64,000 bases of DNA from Cognatishimia coralii (GTDB lineage Bacteria > Pseudomonadota > Alphaproteobacteria > Rhodobacterales > Rhodobacteraceae): assembly GCF_037478305.1 (NCBI RefSeq), contig NZ_JBBGAZ010000001.1, positions 1,060,486 to 1,124,485 of the forward strand, in the 5' to 3' direction. Each line of letters opens with the position of its first letter. The first letter of the stretch is position 1. Below are positions 1-9,697 of this stretch, in pieces. The translations under genes and the position numbers were made by a program. Under the pieces are notes generated by a model that worked only from the letters and a program-made list of their open reading frames with translations, searched no databases and was not told the DNA's origin.

Positions 1-1150
<1,150 letters not shown>

Positions 1151-1352
1151 GGCAAGCCATATGGATCGGAATTGCGGCTTGGTCAATGGGCGAAGAGATA
1201 CGCCAGAGGCGTCGTAGATTTCTTTACCGTTAGATCGCTGACCAAATGGTTAAAATCAATTTAAAGTTGAAAAAATGATATTGACGCACGCAAAAAGGGC
1301 GGATTGAATACTTCGTACGATATAGCAATCGATTTTATTGAGGTCATTGTGC

Positions 1353-1799
1353 ATGGAAAAGCAAAGCATCAGACGCATTGTGTTTTTTTCAACAGCCGCA
1401 AACGACTTGGAGCGCGAAGATCTGCTCGAATTGTTTGATATGGCATCCCGAAATTCGACGGCCAATTCGCTGACCGGACTATCAATGTACCACAGACGCA
1501 GCTTCTGCCACATTCGAGAGGGTGATCCCAATGAGATCACGAAATCCCTCGTGCGAATGGAGCAGTCGCACTGGCACTATAACCTTTCGATCGTCTCAGA
1601 CACGATCGTCGAAAGGCGCAGGTTCCGGAGATGGTTTTTTGCCTTTGAGGGTGGTGGGAAATTTGAGGATCGCGGGCCGAACCAGATCCTGGAGATTCAC
1701 AAGATCTTTGAAACTCCAGAACTCGATTACGCCTTTGAGGATTTGGCGTGTCGCAGTTTCGCACAAGCTTTCACGGACGATATTAAAGCGCCGACTTAA
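1353..1799 (+). CDS. Degenerate BLUF-domain protein
   Basis: A 148-residue protein whose first 100 residues follow the BLUF (blue light using FAD) fold: the strand IRRIVFFS, an Asn-containing helix (ASRNSTANSLTG), the strand SFCHIREG, and a late RRFRRW motif. Compared with cyanobacterial PixD, the flavin-active Tyr8 is Phe11, Gln50 is His53 and the Met after the conserved Trp is Phe; Asn31 is kept (Asn34). A normal BLUF photocycle therefore looks impossible. The ATG at 1353 has GAGG nine bases upstream; an in-frame TTG at 1338 is less likely. The last four bases overlap the tail of arsJ on the other strand. It may be a light-blind signalling or protein-binding domain. The function is unknown. 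Confidence 0.75.
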   Translation: MEKQSIRRIVFFSTAANDLEREDLLELFDMASRNSTANSLTGLSMYHRRSFCHIREGDPNEITKSLVRMEQSHWHYNLSIVSDTIVERRRFRRWFFAFEGGGKFEDRGPNQILEIHKIFETPELDYAFEDLACRSFAQAFTDDIKAPT

Positions 1800-3034
1800 C
1801 CAGATCGTTTGAGCCGCATGGCCGCCAGTGTGGACGCCAATGCCATAAGTGCCGCTGTGAATAGGCATAGTGGCAGGCCACCGATTTGGTAGCTAACCCC
1901 TGATAGAAGTGTCCCGATCAAGCGACCTGCGGCGTTCGACATGTAGTAAAACCCAACGTCCATGGTTACGCGCTCTTCGCTGGTGAAGGCGAGGATCAGA
2001 TAGCTGTGGACCGAACTATTGACCGCAAAGACAAAGCCAAACAGCAAAAGGCCTGCGACCACAAAATAGACCAATCCCGGGAAGTCCACCCAAACCGCTA
2101 CAGATATTGCCAGAGGGATCAGCGTCAGCAAGCCAACCCAATTGATCGCCGAGATAACGATTTCTGGCGTTGCTTTGTCCTTGGCCCTTAAAATCGCCGG
2201 CGCCAAACCTTGCACCAAACCATAGAGGATGATCCAGACTGCCATAAAGGTGCCGATGGTAAAGAAGGCCGTGCGATTTCCAGCGACGGTTCCGTCCGAC
2301 AGCACAGAATAGAAGTAAATCGGAATGCCCACCACGAACCACACGTCGCGCGCTCCAAACAGAAACATGCGCGCCAGGCTTAGGCGGTTGATATTGGGAT
2401 CGCTTGAAAAGACCTGACTGAACTTTGCCGATTTTTTGCCCTGCGGCAGCCCTGTTGGCATAAACAGAAATGTCCCAACGAGGATAACGGCCAAGACAGC
2501 AGCCATGGCCCAGACAGCCGTCTGAAACCCCGCAACGGCCAAAAGACCCGCGCCTAAAAGGAACCCAAAGCCTTTCACTGCATTCTTGGAACCCGTCAAC
2601 ACAGCGACCCATCGAAACAGGCCTCCGCCTTCTTTGGGGGCAAGGACTTTGACCGCTGATTTCGCGGACATTTTGGACAGGTCTTTCGCCACGCCCGACA
2701 GCCCTTGAACACACATTACATAAACAACCGAGAGCGCGATGCTCCAGGCGGGATCAAGTTGCGACAGCGCCACAAGCGCCATGACTTGAATACCAAGCCC
2801 CAGGTAGAGCGTCAGCGTTAGCCCAAATCTGGCGGCAATCCATCCGGCGGATAGATTGGTGACCATGCCCATGAATTCATAGAGCAAAAACAGATAGGCC
2901 AATTGCACCGGAGAGAACCCCAGCGTGTGGAAGTGCAAGAGCACCAACATGCGCAAAGCACCGTCCGTGAGCATGAAGGCCCAATAGGCGGCGGTCACGG
3001 TGATATAGGCGGCAAGACCTGTGTTCTGACTCAT
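1796..3034 (-). CDS. arsJ: ArsJ organoarsenical efflux MFS transporter
   Basis: A 412-residue inner-membrane protein with about 12 hydrophobic segments, of the MFS subfamily that pairs with a dedicated GAPDH. In characterised systems the GAPDH makes 1-arseno-3-phosphoglycerate from arsenate and glyceraldehyde 3-phosphate, and ArsJ expels it. The GAPDH gene ends 66 bases upstream on the same strand and acr3 and an arsC fusion follow, which is the main support for the specific name. The ATG at 3034 has GAGAGGG directly upstream; the longer frame opening with TTG at 3064 is rejected for that reason. It is the last gene of the arsenic operon. The fold is certain; the substrate is inferred from context. 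Confidence 0.88.
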   Translation of the reverse strand: MSQNTGLAAYITVTAAYWAFMLTDGALRMLVLLHFHTLGFSPVQLAYLFLLYEFMGMVTNLSAGWIAARFGLTLTLYLGLGIQVMALVALSQLDPAWSIALSVVYVMCVQGLSGVAKDLSKMSAKSAVKVLAPKEGGGLFRWVAVLTGSKNAVKGFGFLLGAGLLAVAGFQTAVWAMAAVLAVILVGTFLFMPTGLPQGKKSAKFSQVFSSDPNINRLSLARMFLFGARDVWFVVGIPIYFYSVLSDGTVAGNRTAFFTIGTFMAVWIILYGLVQGLAPAILRAKDKATPEIVISAINWVGLLTLIPLAISVAVWVDFPGLVYFVVAGLLLFGFVFAVNSSVHSYLILAFTSEERVTMDVGFYYMSNAAGRLIGTLLSGVSYQIGGLPLCLFTAALMALASTLAAMRLKRSG

Positions 3035-3100
3035 TTTACCCTCTCGCAACACGCATTCTTTCAAAGAATGCGACGTTGGAAATTTTCAAATTTCCGGGCC

Positions 3101-4099
3101 CTAGAGGCTATTGGCGACCATTTTGGTGATATCGGCCAGACGACAGACGTAGCCCCATTCATTGTCATACCAGGCATAGATCTTCACCTGGCGCTTGTTC
3201 ACCACCATGGTCGACGGCCCATCCACAATGGTCGAGCGATCATCATCGGTGAAATCGCAGCTCACCAGCGGGCGGTGCTCAAACCCTAGAATACCTTGCA
3301 GAGCGCCTTTGCTCGCGGTCTCCATGGCCTCGTTAATCTCTTGGGCAGTGACATCTCGGGACACATCAAACACGATATCTGTCAGCGATGCGTTCAGCAG
3401 AGGCACCCGGACCGCGTGGCCGTTGATACGCCCGTCCAGCTCTGGATAGATCTGAATAATGGCTTTAGCTGACCCTGTGGTCGTCGGGATCAGCGAGTTC
3501 AACGCAGACCGCGCGCGACGTGGGTCTTTGTGGGGTTTGTCGACAATCGTCTGGGTATTTGTGACATCGTGGATCGTGGTAAACGATGCCTGCTCGATGC
3601 CGAAGTTTTCCAGCATCACCTTCACCACCGGCGCGATGCAATTGGTTGTACAGCTGGCTGCGGTGACGATGCGCTGGTCGCTATAGATCTCGTGATTGAC
3701 TCCATAGACGATGTTCGCCGCCTCTTCGATTTTCACCGGTGCCGAGATGACTGTTTTCTTCACGCCTGCATCAAAATAGGGCTGCAGGGCCTCCAAGGTT
3801 TTGAACTTCCCGGAACATTCAACGACCAGATCAACGCCTGCCAAAGGCAGATCCGCCGGGGACATCTCACGGCAAAACGGGATCTTATGGCCACGGATCG
3901 TGATGCAGCTTTCGTCAAACGTAACATCACCATTCCAGCGCCCATGCACAGTGTCGAATTCAATCAGCAACGCATGGGTCGAGATGTCGCCAAAGGGATC
4001 ATTGATAAAGGCGATCTGCGCGCCGAGGCCCATGTCAAACAACCGACGCAGCACCAGCTTGCCCATACGCCCCAGACCATTGATTGCGATTTTCGTCAT
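3101..4099 (-). CDS. ArsJ-associated glyceraldehyde-3-phosphate dehydrogenase
   Basis: A full-length 332-residue GAPDH: Rossmann start IAINGLGRMG, catalytic Cys150 in SCTTNC, His177 in TTIHDVTNTQ, and the terminal WYDNEWGY motif. In this setting the enzyme is expected to accept arsenate in place of phosphate and form unstable 1-arseno-3-phosphoglycerate for export by ArsJ, an arsenate resistance route that needs no reduction. Its place between acr3 (22 bases upstream) and arsJ argues against the housekeeping glycolytic gene. The ATG at 4099 matches the family start. A second, housekeeping GAPDH is expected elsewhere in the genome. Confidence 0.93.
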   Translation of the reverse strand: MTKIAINGLGRMGKLVLRRLFDMGLGAQIAFINDPFGDISTHALLIEFDTVHGRWNGDVTFDESCITIRGHKIPFCREMSPADLPLAGVDLVVECSGKFKTLEALQPYFDAGVKKTVISAPVKIEEAANIVYGVNHEIYSDQRIVTAASCTTNCIAPVVKVMLENFGIEQASFTTIHDVTNTQTIVDKPHKDPRRARSALNSLIPTTTGSAKAIIQIYPELDGRINGHAVRVPLLNASLTDIVFDVSRDVTAQEINEAMETASKGALQGILGFEHRPLVSCDFTDDDRSTIVDGPSTMVVNKRQVKIYAWYDNEWGYVCRLADITKMVANSL

Positions 4100-4121
4100 G
4101 ACTTCAGACCTTTAGAAAAGA

Positions 4122-5180
4122 TTAATTCGGAAACCAACCGCGTGTGCGATTGGCAAAAGCAACAAGCGACAGCATAACCGGCACTTCGACCAGCACGCCC
4201 ACAACCGTGGCCAAGGCCGCGCCAGAGCCAAGGCCGAAGAGGCTGATCGCGACGGCCACAGCGAGCTCAAAGAAGTTCGACGTGCCGATCAAAGCGCAGG
4301 GCGCGGCCACGTTGAACGGCACTTTCCATAGGCGCGCCGCGCCATAGGCCACGAAAAAGATCCCATAACTCTGGATCAACAAAGGCACCGCGATCAGGAC
4401 GATCACCAGAGGGCGATCCAAAATAACCTGCCCTTGAAAACCAAAGAGCAAAACAACCGTCATCAAAAGCCCAATGATCGACAGAGGCCGGCATTTGTCC
4501 TTGAAGGCCGTAACAGCGCCCTCTCCGCTCTGCCCCATCAAGCGGTTGCGTGTGATCAACCCCACGACCAAAGGCAATGCCACATAGAGCACAACCGAGA
4601 GAATAAGCGTCTCCCAAGGCACCGTAATGTCACTTACCCCCAACAGGAACGCGACAATCGGTGCGAAAGCAAAGACCATGACAACGTCATTCACGCTGAC
4701 TTGCACCAGAGTGTAAGTCTCGTCCCCGCGGGTGAGATTTGACCAAACAAATACCATCGCCGTGCAGGGCGCTGCACCCAGAATAATAACGCCCGCGATA
4801 TATTGCTGGGCATCCTGCGGATCGATGAGCCCTGCGAAAACCACTTCAAAGAACAACACGCCCAAAGCCGCCATGGTGAACGGCTTGATGAGCCAGTTGA
4901 CCACCAGAGTGATGACCAATCCTTTCGGGCGCTCTCCGATCTGGCGCAGTGCTCCGAAATCGACCCCTACCATCATTGGATAGACCATCGCCCAGATCAA
5001 AATCGCGACAGGCAGGTTCACCGAGGCCACTTCAAGACCGGCCAAGACTTCGAACAAACCCGGAAAGAGGCTGCCCAATGCCAATCCCGCCACAATGGCC
5101 AAAGCGACCCAAAGGGACAAAAGCCGTTCAAAGGTCCCAAGACCCGCAGCTGCTTGATCTGAAACAGTCGTATTAGTCAT
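4122..5180 (-). CDS. acr3: ACR3-family arsenite efflux pump
   Basis: A 352-residue inner-membrane carrier with ten predicted hydrophobic segments that exports arsenite (and perhaps antimonite) using the proton motive force. The two signature sites of the ACR3 family are visible: the cysteine of GAAPCTAMVFVWS (residue 139) and the glutamate of SNFFELAVAVA in the ninth segment. The ATG overlaps the end of the upstream arsR-arsC gene by eight bases (ATGACTAA), which suggests translational coupling of the reductase that makes arsenite with the pump that removes it. Confidence 0.96.
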   Translation of the reverse strand: MTNTTVSDQAAAGLGTFERLLSLWVALAIVAGLALGSLFPGLFEVLAGLEVASVNLPVAILIWAMVYPMMVGVDFGALRQIGERPKGLVITLVVNWLIKPFTMAALGVLFFEVVFAGLIDPQDAQQYIAGVIILGAAPCTAMVFVWSNLTRGDETYTLVQVSVNDVVMVFAFAPIVAFLLGVSDITVPWETLILSVVLYVALPLVVGLITRNRLMGQSGEGAVTAFKDKCRPLSIIGLLMTVVLLFGFQGQVILDRPLVIVLIAVPLLIQSYGIFFVAYGAARLWKVPFNVAAPCALIGTSNFFELAVAVAISLFGLGSGAALATVVGVLVEVPVMLSLVAFANRTRGWFPN

Positions 5181-6030
5181 CTAGATCCGCCGTTATTCCA
5201 CCAATTGCATCCATCTGCCGTTTCAGAGCCAATTGATCCAAAGAGTCAATCGGCAGATTGGCAAAGCCCGAAATACGGCTGCGCAATTGCGCATAGGTTT
5301 TATTGAAGATCACCGCCGTATGAGCCTCGTTGCCTTCAAAGGCTGCCGGATCGTGAACACCCCAATGGGCGGTCACTGGCTGGCCGGGCCAGGTCGGACA
5401 GGGCTCGCCCGCTGCTTTGTCACAGACGGTGATGACAAAATCCATCTTGGGCGCGTCCTTACTGGAAAAAACATCCCAGCTTTTGGGCTTAAAGGCGCCC
5501 ACGTCAAAATTGTTTCTCGCAAGCAGCGCCAATGTATTGGGATTAGCATGAGGCGCCGGAGAAGAGCCCGCTGAAAAGGCCCGAAACCGCCCCTTCCCTT
5601 CACGCTGCAGGATCGCCTCGGCCATCAATGAGCGGGCGGAATTGGCGTGGCACAGAAACAGGACATTATAGGTCTTTTGAGTGTTCACACTTTGCGCATC
5701 GCACCCATTCGTCAGGCTGTCTATTAACGGCGCGCATTGCTCGACTTGCCCGCCGCAGCAATCCTGCAGCAGAAAACCCAAGAGACCCTTTAAACCTTCC
5801 ATATCAGCGACATAGCGCACCGTTCGGCCTTGACGGTGATTGGCAATCAAGCCCGCGCGCAAGAGAACAGACAGGTTCGTAGACATCGTGTTTTGACGCA
5901 CATCTACCGCCCTTGCGATATCCCCAGCCAACATGCCCTCGTCTCCCGCCTGCACAAGCAGGCGAAACGCATCCAGACGGGCGGACTGGCTTAGGGCCGC
6001 GAATGCAGCGATCGCTTCGGTCTTATCCAT
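5173..6030 (-). CDS. arsC: ArsR regulator fused to ArsC-type arsenate reductase
   Basis: A single 285-residue protein with two parts. Residues 1 to about 90 are an ArsR/SmtB winged-helix domain (ALSQSARLDAFRLLVQAG, then the recognition helix QNTMSTNLSVLLRAGLI). After a Cys-rich linker (Cys91, Cys92, Cys99, Cys110), residues 120-285 form a low-molecular-weight phosphatase-type arsenate reductase, with the loop C127-X5-R133 (LCHANSAR), Cys203 and Cys211 as candidate resolving cysteines, and the DP motif at Asp227. The protein likely represses the operon, senses As(III) through the linker thiols, and reduces As(V). It is the first gene of the operon. No clear ribosome binding site precedes the ATG; a dyad lies just upstream (6033-6048). 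Confidence 0.92.
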   Translation of the reverse strand: MDKTEAIAAFAALSQSARLDAFRLLVQAGDEGMLAGDIARAVDVRQNTMSTNLSVLLRAGLIANHRQGRTVRYVADMEGLKGLLGFLLQDCCGGQVEQCAPLIDSLTNGCDAQSVNTQKTYNVLFLCHANSARSLMAEAILQREGKGRFRAFSAGSSPAPHANPNTLALLARNNFDVGAFKPKSWDVFSSKDAPKMDFVITVCDKAAGEPCPTWPGQPVTAHWGVHDPAAFEGNEAHTAVIFNKTYAQLRSRISGFANLPIDSLDQLALKRQMDAIGGITADLDD

Positions 6031-6032
6031 AC

Positions 6033-6048
6033 ATCAGGAATTATTGAT
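6033..6048. promoter_or_regulatory. Candidate ArsR operator
   Basis: ATCAGGAATTATTGAT has arms ATCA and TGAT eight bases apart and sits three bases before the start codon of the arsR-arsC fusion. ArsR-family operators typically carry ATCA/TGAT-like arms, so autoregulation at this site is plausible. The arms are short and no binding evidence exists. Confidence 0.4.
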
Positions 6049-6100
6049 ATGACCCGAGTCGATCCGCACAGTTCGATGAAAGTTTTGTAAAAGTTTTACG

Positions 6101-6565
6101 TCACCCAAAGACGTTCAGAGGCCGATCCTCGAGCATCGCCTCCATGGAAAACAGCCCTGTGACCGTGTCTAACTCGATCCCCGTGGTGATCCGCCGATAG
6201 ACCGCATCATAGCCCGACATGCCGCGCGTCACGACCTTGAGCATATAATCCCAGTCTCCACCGATGCGATGCAATTCCTGAACCTCGGGGATCCGCGCCA
6301 CATGTTTGCGGAAGCCCTCTGCCCACTCGACCGAATGGTTTCTCGTACGGACCATGACAAAGACCGTCAGATCCAGCCCCAACTGCGCTGCGTTCAAGCG
6401 CGTCCGGGCGCCCTGTATGAAACCTGCCTCATCAAGACGTTTTAACCGTCGCCATAGCGCATTCTGAGACAACCCAACCCGGTCGGCGATATCGCGCTGC
6501 GACAAAGCAGCGTCCACCTGGATCACATTCAGTATGCGGCGATCAATTTCGTCTGTTTTTTCCAT
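6101..6565 (-). CDS. Lrp/AsnC-family transcriptional regulator
   Basis: A 154-residue one-component regulator: N-terminal winged helix (DEIDRRILNVIQVDAALSQ, then ADRVGLSQNALWRRLKRL) and C-terminal RAM ligand/oligomerisation domain (residues 60-150). The ATG at 6565 has TAGGGA immediately upstream; an in-frame start 30 bases earlier is less well supported. It is divergent from the class V aminotransferase, 107 bases away, so it probably controls that gene and itself in response to an amino acid. The effector is unknown. Confidence 0.9.
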   Translation of the reverse strand: MEKTDEIDRRILNVIQVDAALSQRDIADRVGLSQNALWRRLKRLDEAGFIQGARTRLNAAQLGLDLTVFVMVRTRNHSVEWAEGFRKHVARIPEVQELHRIGGDWDYMLKVVTRGMSGYDAVYRRITTGIELDTVTGLFSMEAMLEDRPLNVFG

Positions 6566-6672
6566 TTTCCCTATCAAGTGACACAAGATTTTCATCCTGT
6601 CTAGTTATTTTGATAACTTTTATTGATCTTTTCTCAATTAACTTTTGCTCAACAACCAAAACCTTCGATCAC

Positions 6673-8076
6673 ATGAGCGACAAAATGAAAATTCTTGAGA
6701 GATTTGAACACGAGCTCCGGTCCGCGCAGGACCCCATCAAAGCCATCGCAGCAGGCGAGATCGGCAAAGGCATCGAAATTGACACACCAATGGGGCGCAA
6801 ACCGCTGATCTATGCGGATTACGTCGCCTCAGGTCGCGCCCTGCGGCAGGTCGAAGAGTTTGTGATGGCCGAGGTCCTGCCTTTCTACGCCAACTCCCAC
6901 ACAGAACAGAGCCACTGCGGCGCGACCATGACCCGCATGCGCGAAGAGGCCCGCGCGGTGATCGCCGCGAAGTGCCGCGCCAACACGACCGACCATGCCG
7001 TGATCTTTGGTGGATCCGGCGCGACAACCGCCCTGAACCAACTCGTGCATCTGTTTGACGTAAAAAACACACCGTCCGTCATCTTGGTCGGCCCCTACGA
7101 GCACCACTCTAACCTCCTGCCATGGCGCGAGAGCGGTGCGCCTGTCATCGAAATCAAAGAAGCCCCCGGAGGCGGCGTAGATCTCTCCCATCTAAAGGCC
7201 ACGCTGCGGAGCATTCCCAAGGAGACGCAGATCATCGGGGCCTTTTCCGCCGCCTCCAATGTCACCGGCGTTTGCACTGATCCAGCGCCCGTCAGCCGCG
7301 CCATCAAAGAATTTGGCGGCAAAGTGGTCTGGGACTATGCCGGCGGAGGCCCCTATCTGCCGATATCGATGTCGCCAGATGGCGTTGACGTCGACGCGAT
7401 TGTTTGCAGCCCCCACAAATTCATCGGTGGGCCGGGCGCTTCCGGCGTTTTGATTATTCGGCGCGACGCTGTGATGACCCAAGCGCCCTCTCGTCCGGGC
7501 GGCGGCATCGTGGTGTTCGTGAACGAAACCACACATGACTATGTCGCGCGCCTTGAGCAACGTGAGGAAGGTGGCACACCGAATGTCATCGGCGACATTC
7601 GCGCGGCCCTCGCGATGATTGTGAAGGATGTGATCGGAGAGGACTCCATCGCCAAGCGCAACCAGGAATTGAGCGCGCGGGCATTTGACGCATGGTCCAA
7701 CCACCCAAACCTGCGCCTTTTGGCGCCGGATCACACGTCACGACTGCCGATCTTTTCCTTCGTTCCACTGGACAACGATGGGCAGCGGATCGACTACAAA
7801 GACTTCACCCGCGCGCTGTCCGATCACTACGGGATTCAGGCGCGAGGCGGGTGTTCTTGCGCAGGACCCTACGTCCATCAGTTACTCGATATCGACGAAG
7901 AAACCTCTGCCAGCTTGCGCGCGGACCTTCTGGCCGGAGACGACACCGGCAAACCTGGCTTTGTGCGGTTGAACCTAAGCTATCTGATGGATGAGGCGAC
8001 AGTGCTCTACATTTTGGCGGCAATTCCCGCGCTGATTTCGGCCTACAGCGCTAAAACGCCTGTTGCGGCTGCGTAA
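6673..8076 (+). CDS. Class V aminotransferase-fold PLP enzyme
   Basis: A 467-residue PLP enzyme of the cysteine desulfurase / selenocysteine lyase / isopenicillin epimerase superfamily. Visible motifs are the substrate loop YADYVASGRALRQVE, the PLP-phosphate site (GGSGATTALN), GPYEHHSNLLPWRE, the Asp-containing strand WDYAGGGPY, and Schiff-base Lys249 in CSPHKFIGGPG. Cysteines in RGGCSCAGP resemble the flexible loop of desulfurases. No Fe-S assembly genes are nearby, so a role in general sulfur delivery is unlikely; the divergent Lrp/AsnC regulator suggests catabolic action on an amino acid. The ATG at 6673 is chosen; an ATG at 6685 is possible, and neither has a strong ribosome binding site. 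The substrate is not identified. Confidence 0.88.
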   Translation: MSDKMKILERFEHELRSAQDPIKAIAAGEIGKGIEIDTPMGRKPLIYADYVASGRALRQVEEFVMAEVLPFYANSHTEQSHCGATMTRMREEARAVIAAKCRANTTDHAVIFGGSGATTALNQLVHLFDVKNTPSVILVGPYEHHSNLLPWRESGAPVIEIKEAPGGGVDLSHLKATLRSIPKETQIIGAFSAASNVTGVCTDPAPVSRAIKEFGGKVVWDYAGGGPYLPISMSPDGVDVDAIVCSPHKFIGGPGASGVLIIRRDAVMTQAPSRPGGGIVVFVNETTHDYVARLEQREEGGTPNVIGDIRAALAMIVKDVIGEDSIAKRNQELSARAFDAWSNHPNLRLLAPDHTSRLPIFSFVPLDNDGQRIDYKDFTRALSDHYGIQARGGCSCAGPYVHQLLDIDEETSASLRADLLAGDDTGKPGFVRLNLSYLMDEATVLYILAAIPALISAYSAKTPVAAA

Positions 8077-8752
8077 AACTCTGTTAGTAACGTGGGATAA
8101 AGCGGACTCATATGGTTTCGCTTTGCCCTCTATCAATTTGAAATATAGGCAAGAATAGAGTTATCCACCTGTGGATTAATTATTGACTATCCTTGTGAAA
8201 CTATACGACCGCTTAATTTCCGCATCATCGCTGACAGACGCACCGGACTCCGCGCTTCACCCTGTATAAGTCTGTGGAGAAATTCAAAACCTCCGACAAC
8301 ATAAACCTCGAATGTCACACATAACACCTTGTTATTTCAACAAAAAATTAAAGTTAATGGAGCCAAATACCCTGTGAACAAACTCCATTCCACCGCGCTA
8401 AACCTACACTCCAAATTTGTTTAGATATTTCACCCCGAACCTCAAAATGTTCGATATTTGATATTTTTAAAGGATAAAACTCGAAGAGACCTCCAAAATA
8501 TTTGCGCTTTTCTAAATTTACACACCGTAAAGGCAGCGCGGAAACCCGCTCTGAGACGTTCAAAAACCAGCCTGCGCGCCTAAGGTTGCACCGATAAAAC
8601 CCGCCAAACTCTCTGTGCAAATGCCATGAATCCACGGCACGCCAACCATAGCCCTCGCAGGTTTTGCACAAGTCTCGTTCACCCAAGCACATATCCCCCC
8701 ATTGGCAGCCTCTACGCCCCGCCCTACCTTCTGCCGGGAAAGGAGAGTGCTC
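8077..8752. other. 676-base AT-rich intergenic region
   Basis: No convincing gene on either strand. The only frame of note (8354-8692, minus) has no recognisable family or start signal. The first 400 bases are AT-rich for this genome and hold three DnaA-box-like sites (entered separately). The right end carries the pirin ribosome binding site. Possible contents are promoters, a small RNA or a DnaA-binding locus; none can be shown from sequence alone. Confidence 0.6.
8161..8281. promoter_or_regulatory. Cluster of DnaA-box-like sites
   Basis: TTATCCACC at 8161-8169 abuts TGTGGATTA at 8170-8178, making a near-perfect dyad (TTATCCAC against GTGGATTA). TGTGGAGAA follows at 8273-8281. Each differs by one base from the DnaA box TTATCCACA or its complement. 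The surrounding sequence is AT-rich and free of genes. It could be a DnaA-responsive promoter, a titration site or part of an origin. The genes usually found beside alphaproteobacterial oriC (parAB, gidAB, hemE, dnaA) are absent, so a main origin is unlikely. Confidence 0.35.
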
Positions 8753-9664
8753 ATGTCACTTAGACCTACGTTAGAAACCCGTCAGGCCGTCCCCACAATG
8801 GAAGGCGCTGGCGTGCATTTGCATCGCGCATTCGGCTTTCAGGATCCATCCGAACTGGACCCTTTCCTGCTATTTGACGATTTCCGCAACGAACGTCCCG
8901 AAGATTTCATGCGCGGCTTCCCCTGGCACCCGCATAGGGGGATTGAGACAATCACCTACGTGCTCTCTGGCACCGTCGATCACGCGGACAGTTTGGGCAA
9001 TACGGGCAGCCTCGGCGCGGGCGACATCCAATGGATGACCGCGGGCTCTGGCATCCTCCATCAGGAAATGCCGCAGGGCAACGCGCAGGGTCAGATGCAT
9101 GGCTTTCAGCTTTGGGCCAACCTGCCCTCTGATCTGAAAATGACCGCGCCGCGCTATCAGGACGTCGAAGCCAAAGAGATCCCCGAGATCTTTGAGGACG
9201 ATGGTACACGGGTGAAAGTTGTTGTCGGCTCGTTCTGGGGCAAAACCGGTCCCGTTGATGGCATTGCCGCGGATCCGCAGTATTTGGACATTTACGTCCC
9301 ACCCGGCGTGAAGAAAACCTTCCCCGTCGACACCTATCGCCGTGCCTTTGCCTATGTCTTTGAGGGCGCTGGCGTGTTTTCCGATGCAAGTGCGCCCACG
9401 GGCGTGCTGCTTGAAAAGGAAGTCGCAGGCGAGGAGGTCAATATTCGCGACATGTCAGGCAACCGCACATTGATCCGTTTTGGTACAGGCGATGAAGTCA
9501 CGGTTCAGGCCGGCGAAGAAGGCATCCGTTTTCTGCTGATTTCCGGCGCGCCCATTCAAGAACCAGTCGCATGGCACGGCCCCATCGTGATGAACACGCA
9601 GGAAGAACTGCAAAAGGCCTTTTCAGAACTGCGCAATGGGACGTTCATCAAACCTGCGCACTAG
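8753..9664 (+). CDS. Pirin-family bicupin protein
   Basis: A 303-residue cytosolic protein with two cupin domains. The N-terminal cupin keeps the metal-site signature FPWHPHRGIETITYVLSG and the later HQEMP and HGFQLWANLP motifs, so iron or another divalent metal is probably bound there; the C-terminal cupin covers about residues 180-285. Some pirins have quercetinase activity and others modulate metabolic enzymes, so the role here is open. The ATG at 8753 has AAGGAGAG nine bases upstream; the longer open frame from 8702 is not needed. A hairpin follows the stop codon. Confidence 0.92.
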   Translation: MSLRPTLETRQAVPTMEGAGVHLHRAFGFQDPSELDPFLLFDDFRNERPEDFMRGFPWHPHRGIETITYVLSGTVDHADSLGNTGSLGAGDIQWMTAGSGILHQEMPQGNAQGQMHGFQLWANLPSDLKMTAPRYQDVEAKEIPEIFEDDGTRVKVVVGSFWGKTGPVDGIAADPQYLDIYVPPGVKKTFPVDTYRRAFAYVFEGAGVFSDASAPTGVLLEKEVAGEEVNIRDMSGNRTLIRFGTGDEVTVQAGEEGIRFLLISGAPIQEPVAWHGPIVMNTQEELQKAFSELRNGTFIKPAH

Positions 9665-9670
9665 ACAAAG

Positions 9671-9695
9671 CGGCTCGGGGATCTTCCTCGGGCCG
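9671..9695. terminator. Bidirectional hairpin between pirin and tetR genes
   Basis: Arms CGGCTCGGGG and CCTCGGGCCG can pair over ten positions (two G-U) around the loop ATCTT. It lies in the 33-base gap between convergent stop codons, the right place for a shared terminator. There is no U-tract on either side, so termination strength is uncertain. Confidence 0.55.
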
Positions 9696-9697
9696 CC

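Noticed and set aside
8354..8692. Minus-strand frame of 112 codons in the large gap
   Set aside because: No family likeness, no ribosome binding site, and AT-rich composition unlike coding DNA here.
8077..8752. Main chromosomal origin
   Set aside because: Only three DnaA-box-like sites and none of the usual oriC neighbour genes; kept as a weaker finding.
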